A stretch of 64,000 bases of DNA from Nostoc sp. CHAB 5844 (GCF_020829595.1 NZ_JAIVFW010000031.1:1-64000), one strand, 5' to 3'. Shown: positions 47,275 through 57,126, counted from the first letter of the stretch. Notes: generated by a model not told the origin, from the sequence alone. A program made the numbers and translations.

Positions 47275-49563
47275 ATGGCAGGAGAACTAATTAAAGTTTT
47301 ATTAGTAGAAGATAACCCTGGTGATGTTTTTCTCTTACAGGAGTTATTAAAGGAAGTAAATAGCGCGAAGGTAGAGTTGCGTCCAGTTGAGCGATTGTCG
47401 GAAGCACTCAATTTGTTAGCTCATGATAATTTTGATTTGATGTTGTTAGACTTATCTCTACCTGATAGTCAAGGTATTGACACCTTTATTAGTGCTACCC
47501 GCCAAGCAAAAGCTACTCCAATTATTGTGCTAACAGGTTTAGATGATGAAAATCTAGCACTACGCGCCGTGCAAGAAGGAGCGCAAGATTATTTAGTCAA
47601 AGGACAAGTAACTGGCGACTTGCTAGTACGTTCTATGCGCTATGCTATTGAACGTCAGCGCATTGAGGATGCACTGCGCCAAAGCGAGGAACGATTTCGA
47701 GTAGCACTGAAAAATTCACCAATTTTTGTTTTCAATCAAGATAGAGATTTACGTTACACCTGGATTTATAACTCTATTTCTGGGTGGACGACGGAAGATA
47801 TGTTGAGCAAACATGACTTAGAACTGCTCCCTCTTGAAGATGCTCAAAATCTTACCGCAATTAAAAATACTGTACTGACTACAGGTATAGGTGCAAGAGC
47901 AGAAGTATCACTAAATACGCCCCAAGGCATTCGCTATTATGATTTAACCGTCGAGCCGTTACGGAATGAGTCGCAAGATATCTTGGGCATAACTTGCGCT
48001 AGTATCGATATTAGCGAACGGCAAGCCGCGCTGCGCGATCGCAAACAAGCTGAAGAAAAAATCCGCGAACAAGCAGCATTATTAGACATCACTACTGACG
48101 CTATTTTTGTGCGTGATTTAGAAAACAAAATTCTTTTTTGGAACAAAGGTGCAGAAAATCTTTACGGCTGGCAAGTACAAGAGGCTTGGGGCAGAAATGT
48201 CAGTGAGTTGTTATTTGATGAATCTCCCCCAGAATTTGAAGCAGCTTGGTTAAACGTCATCAGCAAAGGTAAGTGGCAAGGGGAGTTAACAAAACGCACT
48301 AAAACTGGTAAAGAAGTATTAGTTGCCAGTCGCTGGAGTTTGGTCTGCGATCCTCAAGGAAGACCCAAATCAATCCTGAGCGTTGATACAGACATTACTG
48401 AAAAAAAACGCTTAGAAGCGCAACTATTCCGCGCCCAACGCATGGAAAGTATCGGGACTTTAGCCAGTGGTATCGCTCACGACCTCAACAATATCCTGAC
48501 ACCGATTTTAGCTGGAGCGCAACTACTACCGCTAAAATTCCCCGATGCTGATGAGCGAACGCAGCATCTGTTAGAAATCTTAGAAATTAATGCTAAACGA
48601 GGAGCGGACTTAGTTAAACAGGTGTTATCGTTTGCACGAGGTGTCGAAGGTCAGCGGATAAATTTACAACCCAGACATTTAATCGTGGAAGTCGCCAAGA
48701 TTTTAAAAGAGACGCTACCCAAATCGATTGATGTTCGTCTGGACTTATCATATGTGTTATGGATGGTTTCTGGAGATAGTACCCAACTCCATCAAGTCCT
48801 GATGAATCTCTGCGTTAACGCCCGTGATGCTATGCCTAATGGTGGTACTTTAACTATTACCGCTGAAAATTTATTGATTGATGAAAATTACGCTCGGATG
48901 AACTTAGATGCCAAAGTAGGCCCTTACATAGTGATTAGTGTCTGCGATACAGGGATTGGCATTCCAGAAGAAATTTTAGATAGAATTTTTGAGCCATTTT
49001 TCACTACTAAAGCGGTAGGACAAGGTACAGGTTTAGGGCTTTCCACGGTTCTAGGAATTCTGAAAAGTCACGGTGGCTTTGTGAGTGTACAAAGCCAAGT
49101 AGGAAATGGTACTTGCTTTAAGGTTTTCTTGCCAGCTGTCGGGGAACAGGAAACCTTTAGCCAAGAAGAAGTTACACTGCAAAAAGGTCATGGAGAATTA
49201 ATTCTGATAGTGGATGATGAACCCTCAATTCAGGAAATTACGAGAACATCGCTAGAAACTCATCATTACGAAACTTTAATTGCTAGTGATGGCATTGAGG
49301 CGATCGCACAATACGCCAAAAATGCCAATAAAATTAGTGTTGTACTCATGGATATTATGTTGCCTTCGTTAGATGGCATAACTGCTATCCGTACCTTGCA
49401 AAAAATCAACCCCCAAGTCAAAATTATTGCTACCAGCGGACTGATGCCTAAAGATAAACTGGCAGAAATTATGAAAATTGGTGTCAAGAAATTTTTATCT
49501 AAACCCTATACTGTCAATGAATTATTACTCAGCTTACAAGATATTCTCAACGAAGTTCATTAA
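47275..49563 (+). CDS. Hybrid histidine kinase REC-PAS-PAS-HisKA-HATPase-REC
   Basis: 762 residues, soluble. N-terminal receiver ([17 protein letters not shown], phosphoacceptor in [14 protein letters not shown] near residue 59, VKGQ); PAS about 135-265; PAS about 275-385; HisKA with [14 protein letters not shown] (His 402); HATPase with [44 protein letters not shown]-terminal receiver with [34 protein letters not shown]. It can receive phosphate at the N-terminus and relay internally. Third gene of the operon with the candidate photoreceptor kinase and Rcp1-like receiver. Start ATG 47275. Confidence 0.93.
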   Translation: MAGELIKVLLVEDNPGDVFLLQELLKEVNSAKVELRPVERLSEALNLLAHDNFDLMLLDLSLPDSQGIDTFISATRQAKATPIIVLTGLDDENLALRAVQEGAQDYLVKGQVTGDLLVRSMRYAIERQRIEDALRQSEERFRVALKNSPIFVFNQDRDLRYTWIYNSISGWTTEDMLSKHDLELLPLEDAQNLTAIKNTVLTTGIGARAEVSLNTPQGIRYYDLTVEPLRNESQDILGITCASIDISERQAALRDRKQAEEKIREQAALLDITTDAIFVRDLENKILFWNKGAENLYGWQVQEAWGRNVSELLFDESPPEFEAAWLNVISKGKWQGELTKRTKTGKEVLVASRWSLVCDPQGRPKSILSVDTDITEKKRLEAQLFRAQRMESIGTLASGIAHDLNNILTPILAGAQLLPLKFPDADERTQHLLEILEINAKRGADLVKQVLSFARGVEGQRINLQPRHLIVEVAKILKETLPKSIDVRLDLSYVLWMVSGDSTQLHQVLMNLCVNARDAMPNGGTLTITAENLLIDENYARMNLDAKVGPYIVISVCDTGIGIPEEILDRIFEPFFTTKAVGQGTGLGLSTVLGILKSHGGFVSVQSQVGNGTCFKVFLPAVGEQETFSQEEVTLQKGHGELILIVDDEPSIQEITRTSLETHHYETLIASDGIEAIAQYAKNANKISVVLMDIMLPSLDGITAIRTLQKINPQVKIIATSGLMPKDKLAEIMKIGVKKFLSKPYTVNELLLSLQDILNEVH

Positions 49564-49767
49564 TTATTTGTATAGCATCTCATATCAAGTCCGGCTAATT
49601 AGTTATAATTCCCGAATCTATGCAGAGAACCCAAAAACCCTTCCCCTCTGCTCCCCTGCCCCTCTGCACCTGAAGCTGCCTTAATGATAGTCTTTCACCG
49701 GACATGATATCAAGAGGACTCAACGAAAAATTTATAGCAGTTCTCGTTTGCATGAAATAGATTTTTT

Positions 49768-49838
49768 CACCTCACCCCCAACCCCTCTCCTTGGTAAGGA
49801 GAGGGGAGTGTTTGCGTTAGCAAATACGGGGTGAGGTG
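49768..49838. repeat. 71-bp nested-hairpin element
   Basis: Outer arms CACCTCACCCC (49768-49778) and GGGGTGAGGTG (49828-49838) are perfect complements. Inside lie CCCCTCTCCTT / AAGGAGAGGGG (49782-49806) and TTTGC / GCAAA (49811-49824). The gap 49564-49983 holds this element and C-rich tandem units near 49645; no gene. Confidence 0.75.
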
Positions 49839-49983
49839 ACGACTGTATTGCATTGAAGTGAGAACCGCTATATTCCAGTCCACTTGAGTGGACTTTTGCT
49901 ATTAGCCTAGAACTTTAGTTCTAAGTGGAATATGGTTTCAACATGAAATTTTCGACTTGTGTGTACACCGCAGCCTGCGCCAG

Positions 49984-51054
49984 TTATGGTACTGTTTCTG
50001 TCTCAGATTCTCTAATTTGTATGGGTACGGCATTAAGCTTCTTTGCAGATGCATCTAACACTTGTGGCTGCTGTGTAGCAGTTTGTTCCAGAATATTTAG
50101 CGTTTGGTTTTTTCTACCTAAGGTATCGCGCTGATTGATGAGATAGATGCTGATCAATGTCAGGCAAACTCCTATCCACTGCAACGGACTGAGAATTTCC
50201 GAGAGGAAGAGGTTACCAAAGAGTAAGGCAAATATTGGTGTGAGGAAGGTTAAGGAACTGAGACTAGTCAGACTACCACTAGAAGCAAAATAGAAAAATA
50301 AACCGTAAGCGATCGCACTACCAAATACTGTGGCATATCCCAAGGCCAGCCAATCAGATGCCACAATATTCTGCCATTGCTGAGATTCTGTAAACGCGGA
50401 AACTCCCCATAATGGCAAACCACCGATAATCATGTGCCATCCGGTGGCACTTACAGGGTCAGCATACCGCGTTACAAATCTAATCAATACTGTTCCTACT
50501 GCCATCGACAGCGCCGCTAACAGCATTAACCATTCACCACTGGCAAATAAATCTTGCCAATTACCTATTGTGATATTTCCTTGTGTACCCAGCCAATGAA
50601 AAATCAATTCATCTGGTAAGCCAATTAAGCTAATACCCGTAACTCCTAAACCCAGTCCTAACCATCCCCAAAAACCAATGTGTTCTTGAAATAGCCACAG
50701 CGATAGTAAAGCCACTACTAAGGGTTGCGAGTCAATCATCACTGATCCCAATCCTGCACTGGTTCTGACTAATCCCTCAGCTAAAAAGCCTTGGAATAAC
50801 GTCCCATCTACAAAGGCAAACAAGCTAATCCATAACCATGCCTTCCAACCCTGTGGCTGGGGTCTACCCATTAGTGCGGCTGCAACCAAAATTAATACTC
50901 CGGCTGGCAACAAGCGCACACCCGCCATGAATAGTGGTGTGGTGTGGGGTATAACTCCTTTCATGGCGACCATTGCTGTCCCCCATAGGAAAAAGGGAGC
51001 AATTAACAACAGGGGAGCGAAGGTTAGTCGAAATGCACTGAGTTTCAGTTGCAT
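49984..51054 (-). CDS. EamA/DMT-superfamily transporter
   Basis: 356 residues with ten predicted membrane helices in two EamA halves. First half: LLLIAPFFLWGTAMVAMKGV, MAGVRLLPAGVLILVAAALM, LFQGFLAEGLVRTSAGLGSV, DSQPLVVALLSLWLFQEHIG. Second half: LAALSMAVGTVLIRFVTRYA, YATVFGSAIAYGLFFYFASS, SLTFLTPIFALLFGNLFLSE. A 45-residue hydrophilic tail follows. Likely a drug/metabolite exporter; substrate unknown. Start ATG 51054. Confidence 0.9.
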   Translation of the reverse strand: MQLKLSAFRLTFAPLLLIAPFFLWGTAMVAMKGVIPHTTPLFMAGVRLLPAGVLILVAAALMGRPQPQGWKAWLWISLFAFVDGTLFQGFLAEGLVRTSAGLGSVMIDSQPLVVALLSLWLFQEHIGFWGWLGLGLGVTGISLIGLPDELIFHWLGTQGNITIGNWQDLFASGEWLMLLAALSMAVGTVLIRFVTRYADPVSATGWHMIIGGLPLWGVSAFTESQQWQNIVASDWLALGYATVFGSAIAYGLFFYFASSGSLTSLSSLTFLTPIFALLFGNLFLSEILSPLQWIGVCLTLISIYLINQRDTLGRKNQTLNILEQTATQQPQVLDASAKKLNAVPIQIRESETETVP

Positions 51055-51149
51055 GAGTTTGCTGAGACCTTTAATTTCACAAGAGCAGAGATTGCTTTAA
51101 CCAATTCTACCGAATTGTGACTTTTTGTGAAGGAAATAATCCTGATAGG

Positions 51150-51225
51150 ACTTACGCACAAAGGTTATCTGTTGAGACTGGATGTGTGGGGGGTGTAAGG
51201 GTTTTGCTCACTTAAACCTCAGACC
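51150..51225 (+). repeat. Dispersed repeat related to 9827-9910
   Basis: GACTTACGCACAAAGGTTAT then TGTTGAGACTGG and GGGGTGTAAGGGTTTTG align with GACTTACGCACAAAAGTTAG, TGTTGAGATTGG and GGGGTGTAAGGGTTTTG near 9827-9895. Both copies are intergenic. Confidence 0.65.
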
Positions 51226-51270
51226 CGCCTAAATCCTTGATTTTTCGTCTCACTGCCTAAGTTCTGACTT

Positions 51271-51423
51271 AACGTGAGTTCGACGGATGAAAAACCCCTC
51301 TCGAAACCTCTCCCCTGCAAGGAGAGAGGCTTCAAAAACATACTTTTTCGTTAATAACCAAGAATTTTAAAGCCCCTCTCCGCCTCGGAGAGGGGTTGGG
51401 GAGAGGTTCATCGAACTCACGTT
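51271..51423. mobile_element. 153-bp MITE-like element with target-site duplication
   Basis: Terminal inverted repeats AACGTGAGTTCGA (51271-51283) and TCGAACTCACGTT (51411-51423) are perfect over 13 bp and extend with a 2-nt bulge (GGATGAA / TTCAT). GACTT stands directly outside both ends (51266-51270 and 51424-51428), a 5-bp target duplication. The interior carries CCTCTCCCC/GGGGAGAGG hairpins and no coding frame. The rest of the 497-bp gap 51055-51551 holds repeats only. Confidence 0.8.
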
Positions 51424-51551
51424 GACTTATTTGAATTTACGTCTGACATTGAAAAATTAAAGATTCGTTATGTATGGCAAAGTGCTGAGTGTGGAGTGCT
51501 GGGTGTTGAGTGTTTTTCCACTCCCTACTCGCCACCCATCTCAATTTTGGC

Positions 51552-51737
51552 TTACTCTTTCGGTTTACCTTTGGATTTGTGAGAGCCAAAGCTATAAACC
51601 ATTGCTATTTTTACGAGGTCGAAATAAGCAGGATGATTTTCTTTATTGACAATTGCTAAAGATATCGAGCCTGCAACTAAGATTACCAAAATTGGTGAGA
51701 GTGTTTCACCTTTGATGCCATTGTTGTTATCTGACAT
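51552..51737 (-). CDS. Small single-helix membrane protein
   Basis: 61 residues: a short polar start (MSDNNNGIKGETLSP), one hydrophobic helix (ILVILVAGSISLAIV) and a basic tail (SHKSKGKPKE). AGGAGA lies about eight bases upstream of ATG 51737, which supports expression. Unknown function. Confidence 0.6.
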   Translation of the reverse strand: MSDNNNGIKGETLSPILVILVAGSISLAIVNKENHPAYFDLVKIAMVYSFGSHKSKGKPKE

Positions 51738-51921
51738 AAATATGATCTCCTGTAATGTGAAGCCTTTGGCTAAATAAGCAAGTCAAAAGTTAAAAGTCAA
51801 AAGTCAAAAGAATAAAACCCAATAGCAGTAAGGTATTTAGCTACGTGGGTTGTGCAAATTAAATGTGGAACAACTTGGAAATAAGCCAAAGGCAATATGT
51901 GAACAGCACCGTAAATTTGAA

Positions 51922-52224
51922 TTAACGCCAGGACTCGAAAATCATGGCGATCGCAAATAAACAGAACAGCGAGACTGCACCCCGGATAAACCAAACCCAA
52001 ACATCGAAAGATAGCAGGCTTTTAGCGATCGCAAATGCACCAAAAACATGAAACACCACAAATGCGATCGCAAAACCAGCCACAGTCAACAGCAAAAATT
52101 TCAATCCTCTAGCCGTCAAAATTAACAGCGGATTTCGGTTGTCTTCTTGATTTGTTTTCATAGTTTTTTTCTTGTCTTCAGATGGGAGTTCAACACGAGA
52201 CCTTTCATCCTGTTTGTTGCTCAT
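51922..52224 (-). CDS. Small membrane protein with two helices
   Basis: 100 residues from ATG 52224 (AAGGA six bases upstream; the open frame extends upstream but without a ribosome site). A charged N-terminus (DERSRVELPSEDKKK) precedes two hydrophobic helices (LKFLLLTVAGFAIAFVVF and FIRGAVSLFCLFAIAMIF). Unknown function. Confidence 0.6.
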   Translation of the reverse strand: MSNKQDERSRVELPSEDKKKTMKTNQEDNRNPLLILTARGLKFLLLTVAGFAIAFVVFHVFGAFAIAKSLLSFDVWVWFIRGAVSLFCLFAIAMIFESWR

Positions 52225-52412
52225 AAAATTTCCTTCGTGATAGAAAAACCTAAGCAAAAAGCCGGACACGTAATTGTTGTTACATTGCCCGGCTCGTAAA
52301 CGTCTTGATTTATCAAGAGCCAAAGTCTCAAAAAATAGATATTGAGTTGTCCTGATTACCTCACCAAGCTGCTAGTCTTCTTGACTTAGGATAGCTATGG
52401 CGATGTAGTGGA

Positions 52413-52814
52413 TTATTTTCGGTTGCGGGAATGCCTACAAGCTATCCAGGTTTCCAGAATGTGATCGTGTAATTTTTGGATTTCTTGTAGTTCTTGTTGA
52501 TTCAACTTGTGTCGATGGCTAATATGACCACTCAGTTCCACGATGGCTTCGTATTTCCCCTTTTTGCTGGAGATAGTGAACTGACCGTGTTGAGTCGCCG
52601 ACAAGGTTTCAATTAGTAAAATGCTCATGTGAGAAAAGACAAGTGGTAACTCAACTGCATACAAATGTTTGGGTTTGGCTAAAATTTCTGGACTGCCTCT
52701 TTCTTGCGGTTTCAATATTGGTAAGGTTTCTGGGGATTGTTCTCCTACTTTCAAGATGGTTTTGATGGAATTAGAACTTCTGATAAAGTCTGACAGCCCT
52801 GAAAAGCTAGTCAT
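52413..52814 (-). CDS. Hypothetical protein
   Basis: 133 residues, mixed fold. ELPLVFSHMSILLIETLSAT, GQFTISSKKGKYEAIVELSG and KLNQQELQEIQKLHDHILET resemble a small ligand-binding or chaperone-like domain, but I do not recognise the family. Start ATG 52814, divergent from the STAND gene region. Confidence 0.6.
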   Translation of the reverse strand: MTSFSGLSDFIRSSNSIKTILKVGEQSPETLPILKPQERGSPEILAKPKHLYAVELPLVFSHMSILLIETLSATQHGQFTISSKKGKYEAIVELSGHISHRHKLNQQELQEIQKLHDHILETWIACRHSRNRK

Positions 52815-53273
52815 GTTAGTTGCCCCCTGATGTTAGCTGTTGAGTTGGGACTTATCTGTATATCTCACATAGAGGTATATGAGTATAAGATAATCACATC
52901 TAGATTAAAAATGCAAGCGCTTAAAAGGATATTTCTTTCATAAATTTATGTAGATGTAAACTTATATGTGGTTTTTCCGTAAAATTATCTCACATAGATG
53001 TAAAAAGCTATAATACTAGTAGGTTTTTATACAAAAAATCTTTCTGTTTGATGATTTGGCTAGACAAAAGTAGACTATATTTTTAATTTGTTGGATAAAA
53101 ATATAAAAGACATTCAGCGAAACTTAAAATAGCATCGCTACCAACTAGTAATACAATTGTGTAGTTACAGAGTTTCTGTAATGACAGATTCTTTTTTAGA
53201 CTTGACAATCATGCTATAAGAAAATATTCTCACATACTGATAACTAAAATATATTGTGTGGAGCTTAGATGAG
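52815..53273. promoter_or_regulatory. Divergent upstream region with repeated TCTCACATA motifs
   Basis: 459 bp, AT-rich. TCTCACATAGAGGTA (52863-52877) and TCTCACATAGATGTA (52989-53003) differ at one base, and TTCTCACATACTG occurs at about 53228, just before the STAND gene. Such spaced direct motifs could be operator sites. No gene seen. Confidence 0.45.
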
Positions 53274-54722
53274 ATGAATAGCGCAGCGGATAAGCCTCTG
53301 CTTCCTGATGATTTCATTACAAAAGTTGCTAATCGACATAATGTAACGAAAACTGAGCTAGAAGCATTACTCTTAGCCTTAAAAGATTATTCTGGTGCGG
53401 AAATTGCGGAAAAACTGAATATTTCTCAACCAGCGGTGAGAAAAAGATTAGGCGAAAGTTACCGCAAATTAGGTATAGAAGGCAGCGGTAATAAAAAAAT
53501 TTATAACTTAAAACAGAGGCTATATGCTCAGTATCAAGGTATTCATGAAAACTTTACTTCACAAAAAGAAGACTGGGGTGAAGCGGTTGATGTAGATGGT
53601 TTTCGAGGTCGAGAGGAAGAAATTCAGGATTTAGAGGAATGGATAGTTGGTAATAGTAATGATTCTCCACGGTGTCGGTTAGTAGCAGTTTTGGGTATGG
53701 GTGGAATTGGTAAGACTGTGATCGCCGCCAAAGTTGCCAAAGAAATTCAGCCACAGTTCGATTATCTAATTTGGCGATCGCTCCGTAATGCACCACCGCT
53801 AGAAGAAATTCTCAACCAACTTTTGCGATTTTTACCCCATGATTCTGAAGAATACTTAACAGTTAGTGAAAATAACAAAATACTTTTACTGATTGATATT
53901 TTAAGAAAACATAGATGCTTGATCATTTTAGATAATGTCGAATCAGTGCTACGCAGTGGCGAGGGCAAAACTCAAGAATGGGCTGGAGAATATGAACCTG
54001 GACATGAAAACTATGGTTACTTTCTTAAAAAAGTAGCAGAAGCATCCCATGAAAGTTGTTTATTAATAACTAGTCGGGAAAAACCAAAAGAAGTAGCCTT
54101 GCTAGAAGGTAAAAGTCTGCCTGTAAAAGTTTTGCAGTTATCTAGCTTGAATTTAGCAGAAGCTAGGGAAATATTGCAGGATAAAGGATGTAAATGTACT
54201 GATGAACAATTACAAGAATTAGTCGAAATATATTCTGGTAATCCTTTAGCTTTGAAAATAGTTGGCACAACAGTTTATGACTTATTTAGCAATAATGTTA
54301 CAGAATTTTTAAGAGAAATTAAAGAAGCAAGACGTGCTGTTTACGGCGATATTCGCACGCTTCTAGATACGCAATTTAACCGCTTGTCAGAGCTAGAAAA
54401 ACAAGTAATGTATCGGCTGGCAATTCATCGAGAATATCTTTCTCTGACACAATTAAAAAATGATTTAAGAACTACAGAAGTAGAGTCTAAAATACTGGAA
54501 GTAGTGGAGTCATTATTAAGGCGATCGCTCATTGAAAAAGAAGCAAAGACCAGCAGATTTCGGCAGCAGTCTGTGGTGATGGAATATGTGACTGAAAGTT
54601 ATATCGAACAAGTAACTCATGACTTTAGTGAAAAAAAAAACTGGAGTTTGTTAATGTCAACCCTTTATTGCAGGCGCGATCGCTTGATCATATCCGACAA
54701 ACACAAGAACGGCTCATACTAG
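53274..54722 (+). CDS. HTH-NB-ARC half of a STAND NTPase
   Basis: 482 residues from ATG 53274 (GGAG ten bases upstream; a GTG at 53256 adds six). N-terminal helix-turn-helix of LuxR/sigma-4 type (ELEALLLALKDYSGAEIAEK then ISQPAVRKRLGESYRKLGI). NB-ARC domain: Walker A VLGMGGIGKT (about residue 140), Walker B CLIILDNVES, RNBS-B-like LLITSREK, GLPL-type GNPLALKIVG and a winged-helix region. After IEQVTHDFSEK the frame meets an A10 run and reads 26 unrelated codons to TGA. The adjacent frame continues the protein as a WD40 sensor, so this is either a frameshifted gene or a frame-switching one. It likely oligomerises on ligand sensing, as STAND proteins do. Confidence 0.88.
   Translation: MNSAADKPLLPDDFITKVANRHNVTKTELEALLLALKDYSGAEIAEKLNISQPAVRKRLGESYRKLGIEGSGNKKIYNLKQRLYAQYQGIHENFTSQKEDWGEAVDVDGFRGREEEIQDLEEWIVGNSNDSPRCRLVAVLGMGGIGKTVIAAKVAKEIQPQFDYLIWRSLRNAPPLEEILNQLLRFLPHDSEEYLTVSENNKILLLIDILRKHRCLIILDNVESVLRSGEGKTQEWAGEYEPGHENYGYFLKKVAEASHESCLLITSREKPKEVALLEGKSLPVKVLQLSSLNLAEAREILQDKGCKCTDEQLQELVEIYSGNPLALKIVGTTVYDLFSNNVTEFLREIKEARRAVYGDIRTLLDTQFNRLSELEKQVMYRLAIHREYLSLTQLKNDLRTTEVESKILEVVESLLRRSLIEKEAKTSRFRQQSVVMEYVTESYIEQVTHDFSEKKNWSLLMSTLYCRRDRLIISDKHKNGSY
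54631..54641 (+). other. A10 run with -1 slippery heptamer at the domain boundary
   Basis: In the upstream frame the codons are GAA AAA AAA AAC, which contains A AAA AAC. A -1 slip joins SEKK to LEFVNVNPLLQARSLDHI, the normal continuation of such proteins. One extra A in the DNA would do the same. Programmed frameshift, transcript slippage, phase variation, mutation or sequencing error are all possible. Confidence 0.8.
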
Positions 54723-56902
54723 AACCCGTTAAGCAAAAGCTAATCAAAGCTTTTGGTACAACAGCACAACTAGAATCTTATCTACGACGAATGCTGAGAA
54801 CTTTACAGCAAGAGTCGCCGCTAACCAAAGGTTATGCAGCTGGTAACTTAATCAATCTACTGCGACAACTCCAGATAGATAAATCCCAACCAGATTCTGA
54901 AATTGATTTGAGTGGACGGGATTTTTCTGGTTTGACTATCTGGCAAGCTTATCTTAAAAATGTCAACTTACACGACACCAGCTTTGCCAATGCTGATTTA
55001 ACTAGTTCAGTATTCACAGAAACAATGTCTAGTATCGTTTCTGTGAGATTTAGTCCTGATGGCAAATTTTTTGCCACAGGTTTAATCACCGGAGAAATCA
55101 GATTATGGCGGACTTCTGATGCTAAACAACTTCGGATTTATTCAGGCCATACTGCCTGGGTGTGGGCTTTTGCCTTTACCCCAGACAGTAAAATCCTCGC
55201 CAGTGGGAGTGCAGACTACACAGTAAAACTCTGGGATGTGCAAACAGGTGAATGTCTGCACACATTCAAAGAACATACAAATAAAGTTTATTCAGTAGGT
55301 TTCAGTCCAGATGGCGCTTTATTAGCCAGTGCCGGTGAAGACCAAACTATTAAAATCTGGAATATTGCTACAGGGGTTTGTCAGCAAACACTCCGTGGTC
55401 ATGAGGGTTGGGTGTTGTCTGTTAACTTCCAACCATCTCCCAGCATTCACAATACTCTTTTACTTGCCAGTGGCAGTGCGGACAGCACAATTAAGCTGTG
55501 GGATGTCAACACAGGAAAATGTCTAAAAACCTGGAATGGCCATAGTCGTGATGTCTACTCAGTCGCTTTCAGTCCGGATGGGCGAACACTAGCCAGTGGT
55601 AGTAGAGACCTCACCCTCAAACTTTGGGATGTCAACACAGGTAAATGTCGGCAAACCTTGGAGGGACATAGTAAAAAAGTTTATTCTGTCCGTTTTAGTC
55701 CGGATGGGCAAATTTTGGCTAGTTGTGGTGAAGACAGAACGATTAAACTTTGGGATATCGCACGGGGTGAATGCTTGAGAACCTTACACGGTCATTATAG
55801 TCAGGTGTGGGCGATCGCTTTTAGTCCTGATGGTCGCACCCTGATTAGTTGCAGTGACGACCAAACAGCCAGGCTGTGGGATATCAATACAGGCAACTGC
55901 CTCAATGTATTACAAGGCTATACCCGTGATGTCTATTCTGTAGCATTCAATACTAATAGTCACATCTTAGCTAGTGGACGGGATGACCACAGCATTAGTC
56001 TGTGGAACTTACAAACAGGAGAATGTCATGTTCTGCGAGAACATCAAGGGCGGATTCGTTCTGTCGCCTTTCATCCCAATGGGCAAATACTCGCCAGTGG
56101 TAGTGCTGACAACACAATTAAACTCTGGGACATCACAGACATTCGTCATAGCAAATGTATTAAAACCCTAACTGGACACGGTAACTGGGTGTGGACGGTA
56201 GCTTTTAATCCTAATGGGCAATTTTTAGCCAGTAGTAGCGAAGACCGCAGCATTCGCATCTGGGACATTTCTAGCGGTGAGTGTCTGAAAAAAATCAAAG
56301 AACATAGCCATTGGGTATGGACAGTGGCATTTCATCCTGATGGCAATATTCTGGCAAGTGGCAGCGCTGACAGTCAAATTAAACTTTGGGATGTCGCTAC
56401 TGAAGAATGTCTCCAAACCTTTACAGACCATCAAGACATGATTTGGTCAGTAGCCTTCAGTCCTGATGGGCAACTTTTAGCCAGTGGTAGCGAAGACCAA
56501 ACTGTGAAGTTATGGAATCTTATTACAGGCGAATGTATTCAAACCTTGACAGGACATGATAAACAAGTCTACTCAGTGGCATTTAGTCCCAATGGGCAGA
56601 TCTTAGCTAGTGCTGGTGCTGATACCACTGTGATGCTGTGGCAAGTAAGTACAGGTGAGTGTCTAGAAATCCTGACATTCGGACATACAGCCGCGATTCG
56701 TTCTCTAGCTTTTAGTCCCGATGGCAAGTTATTGGCGAGTGGCGGTGAAGACGAAAAAATTCAATTGTGGGATGTGAAGACTTGTAGTAGAGTGCGATCG
56801 CTTAGATCTGATCGCCTATACGAACGCATGGATATTAGCAATACCACAGGCTTGACCGATGCTGAAAGAGCTTCTTTAAAAATGTTAGGTGCTGTTGATT
56901 AA
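54668..56902 (+). CDS. WD40 half of the STAND NTPase (14 WD repeats)
   Basis: 744 residues from an unsupported TTG; the frame is open from about 54632 and continues the NB-ARC protein. The linker SLDHIRQTQERLILEPVKQK and the helical region to about residue 70 are the usual junction of these proteins. A pentapeptide-like patch (LSGRDFSGLTIWQAYLKNVN) follows. Then 14 WD40 repeats, each of about 42 residues with endings such as IKLWDVNTGKC, make two seven-blade propellers that probably sense a ligand or protein. Without frameshifting it has no start or ribosome site of its own. Confidence 0.9.
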   Translation: MQARSLDHIRQTQERLILEPVKQKLIKAFGTTAQLESYLRRMLRTLQQESPLTKGYAAGNLINLLRQLQIDKSQPDSEIDLSGRDFSGLTIWQAYLKNVNLHDTSFANADLTSSVFTETMSSIVSVRFSPDGKFFATGLITGEIRLWRTSDAKQLRIYSGHTAWVWAFAFTPDSKILASGSADYTVKLWDVQTGECLHTFKEHTNKVYSVGFSPDGALLASAGEDQTIKIWNIATGVCQQTLRGHEGWVLSVNFQPSPSIHNTLLLASGSADSTIKLWDVNTGKCLKTWNGHSRDVYSVAFSPDGRTLASGSRDLTLKLWDVNTGKCRQTLEGHSKKVYSVRFSPDGQILASCGEDRTIKLWDIARGECLRTLHGHYSQVWAIAFSPDGRTLISCSDDQTARLWDINTGNCLNVLQGYTRDVYSVAFNTNSHILASGRDDHSISLWNLQTGECHVLREHQGRIRSVAFHPNGQILASGSADNTIKLWDITDIRHSKCIKTLTGHGNWVWTVAFNPNGQFLASSSEDRSIRIWDISSGECLKKIKEHSHWVWTVAFHPDGNILASGSADSQIKLWDVATEECLQTFTDHQDMIWSVAFSPDGQLLASGSEDQTVKLWNLITGECIQTLTGHDKQVYSVAFSPNGQILASAGADTTVMLWQVSTGECLEILTFGHTAAIRSLAFSPDGKLLASGGEDEKIQLWDVKTCSRVRSLRSDRLYERMDISNTTGLTDAERASLKMLGAVD

Positions 56903-57126
56903 AGTTTTAGCTTTTCGGCAGTAGGCTTCTCAGTAATGAACACATTAATGATGCCAATTTGCTTCTAAAATCACTCGCAGGATATATGAATGCAAGTACA
57001 TCATTCTGTTTTTCTGTTCATTTATTGAGATGAATGATTGAGTTTATTGTATTTCGCTGTCGTTCCACCAACCTACTATAGCCAGGTGTTGCACCATACC
57101 AAAACAGTAGATTTAGGTGTGTAGTA

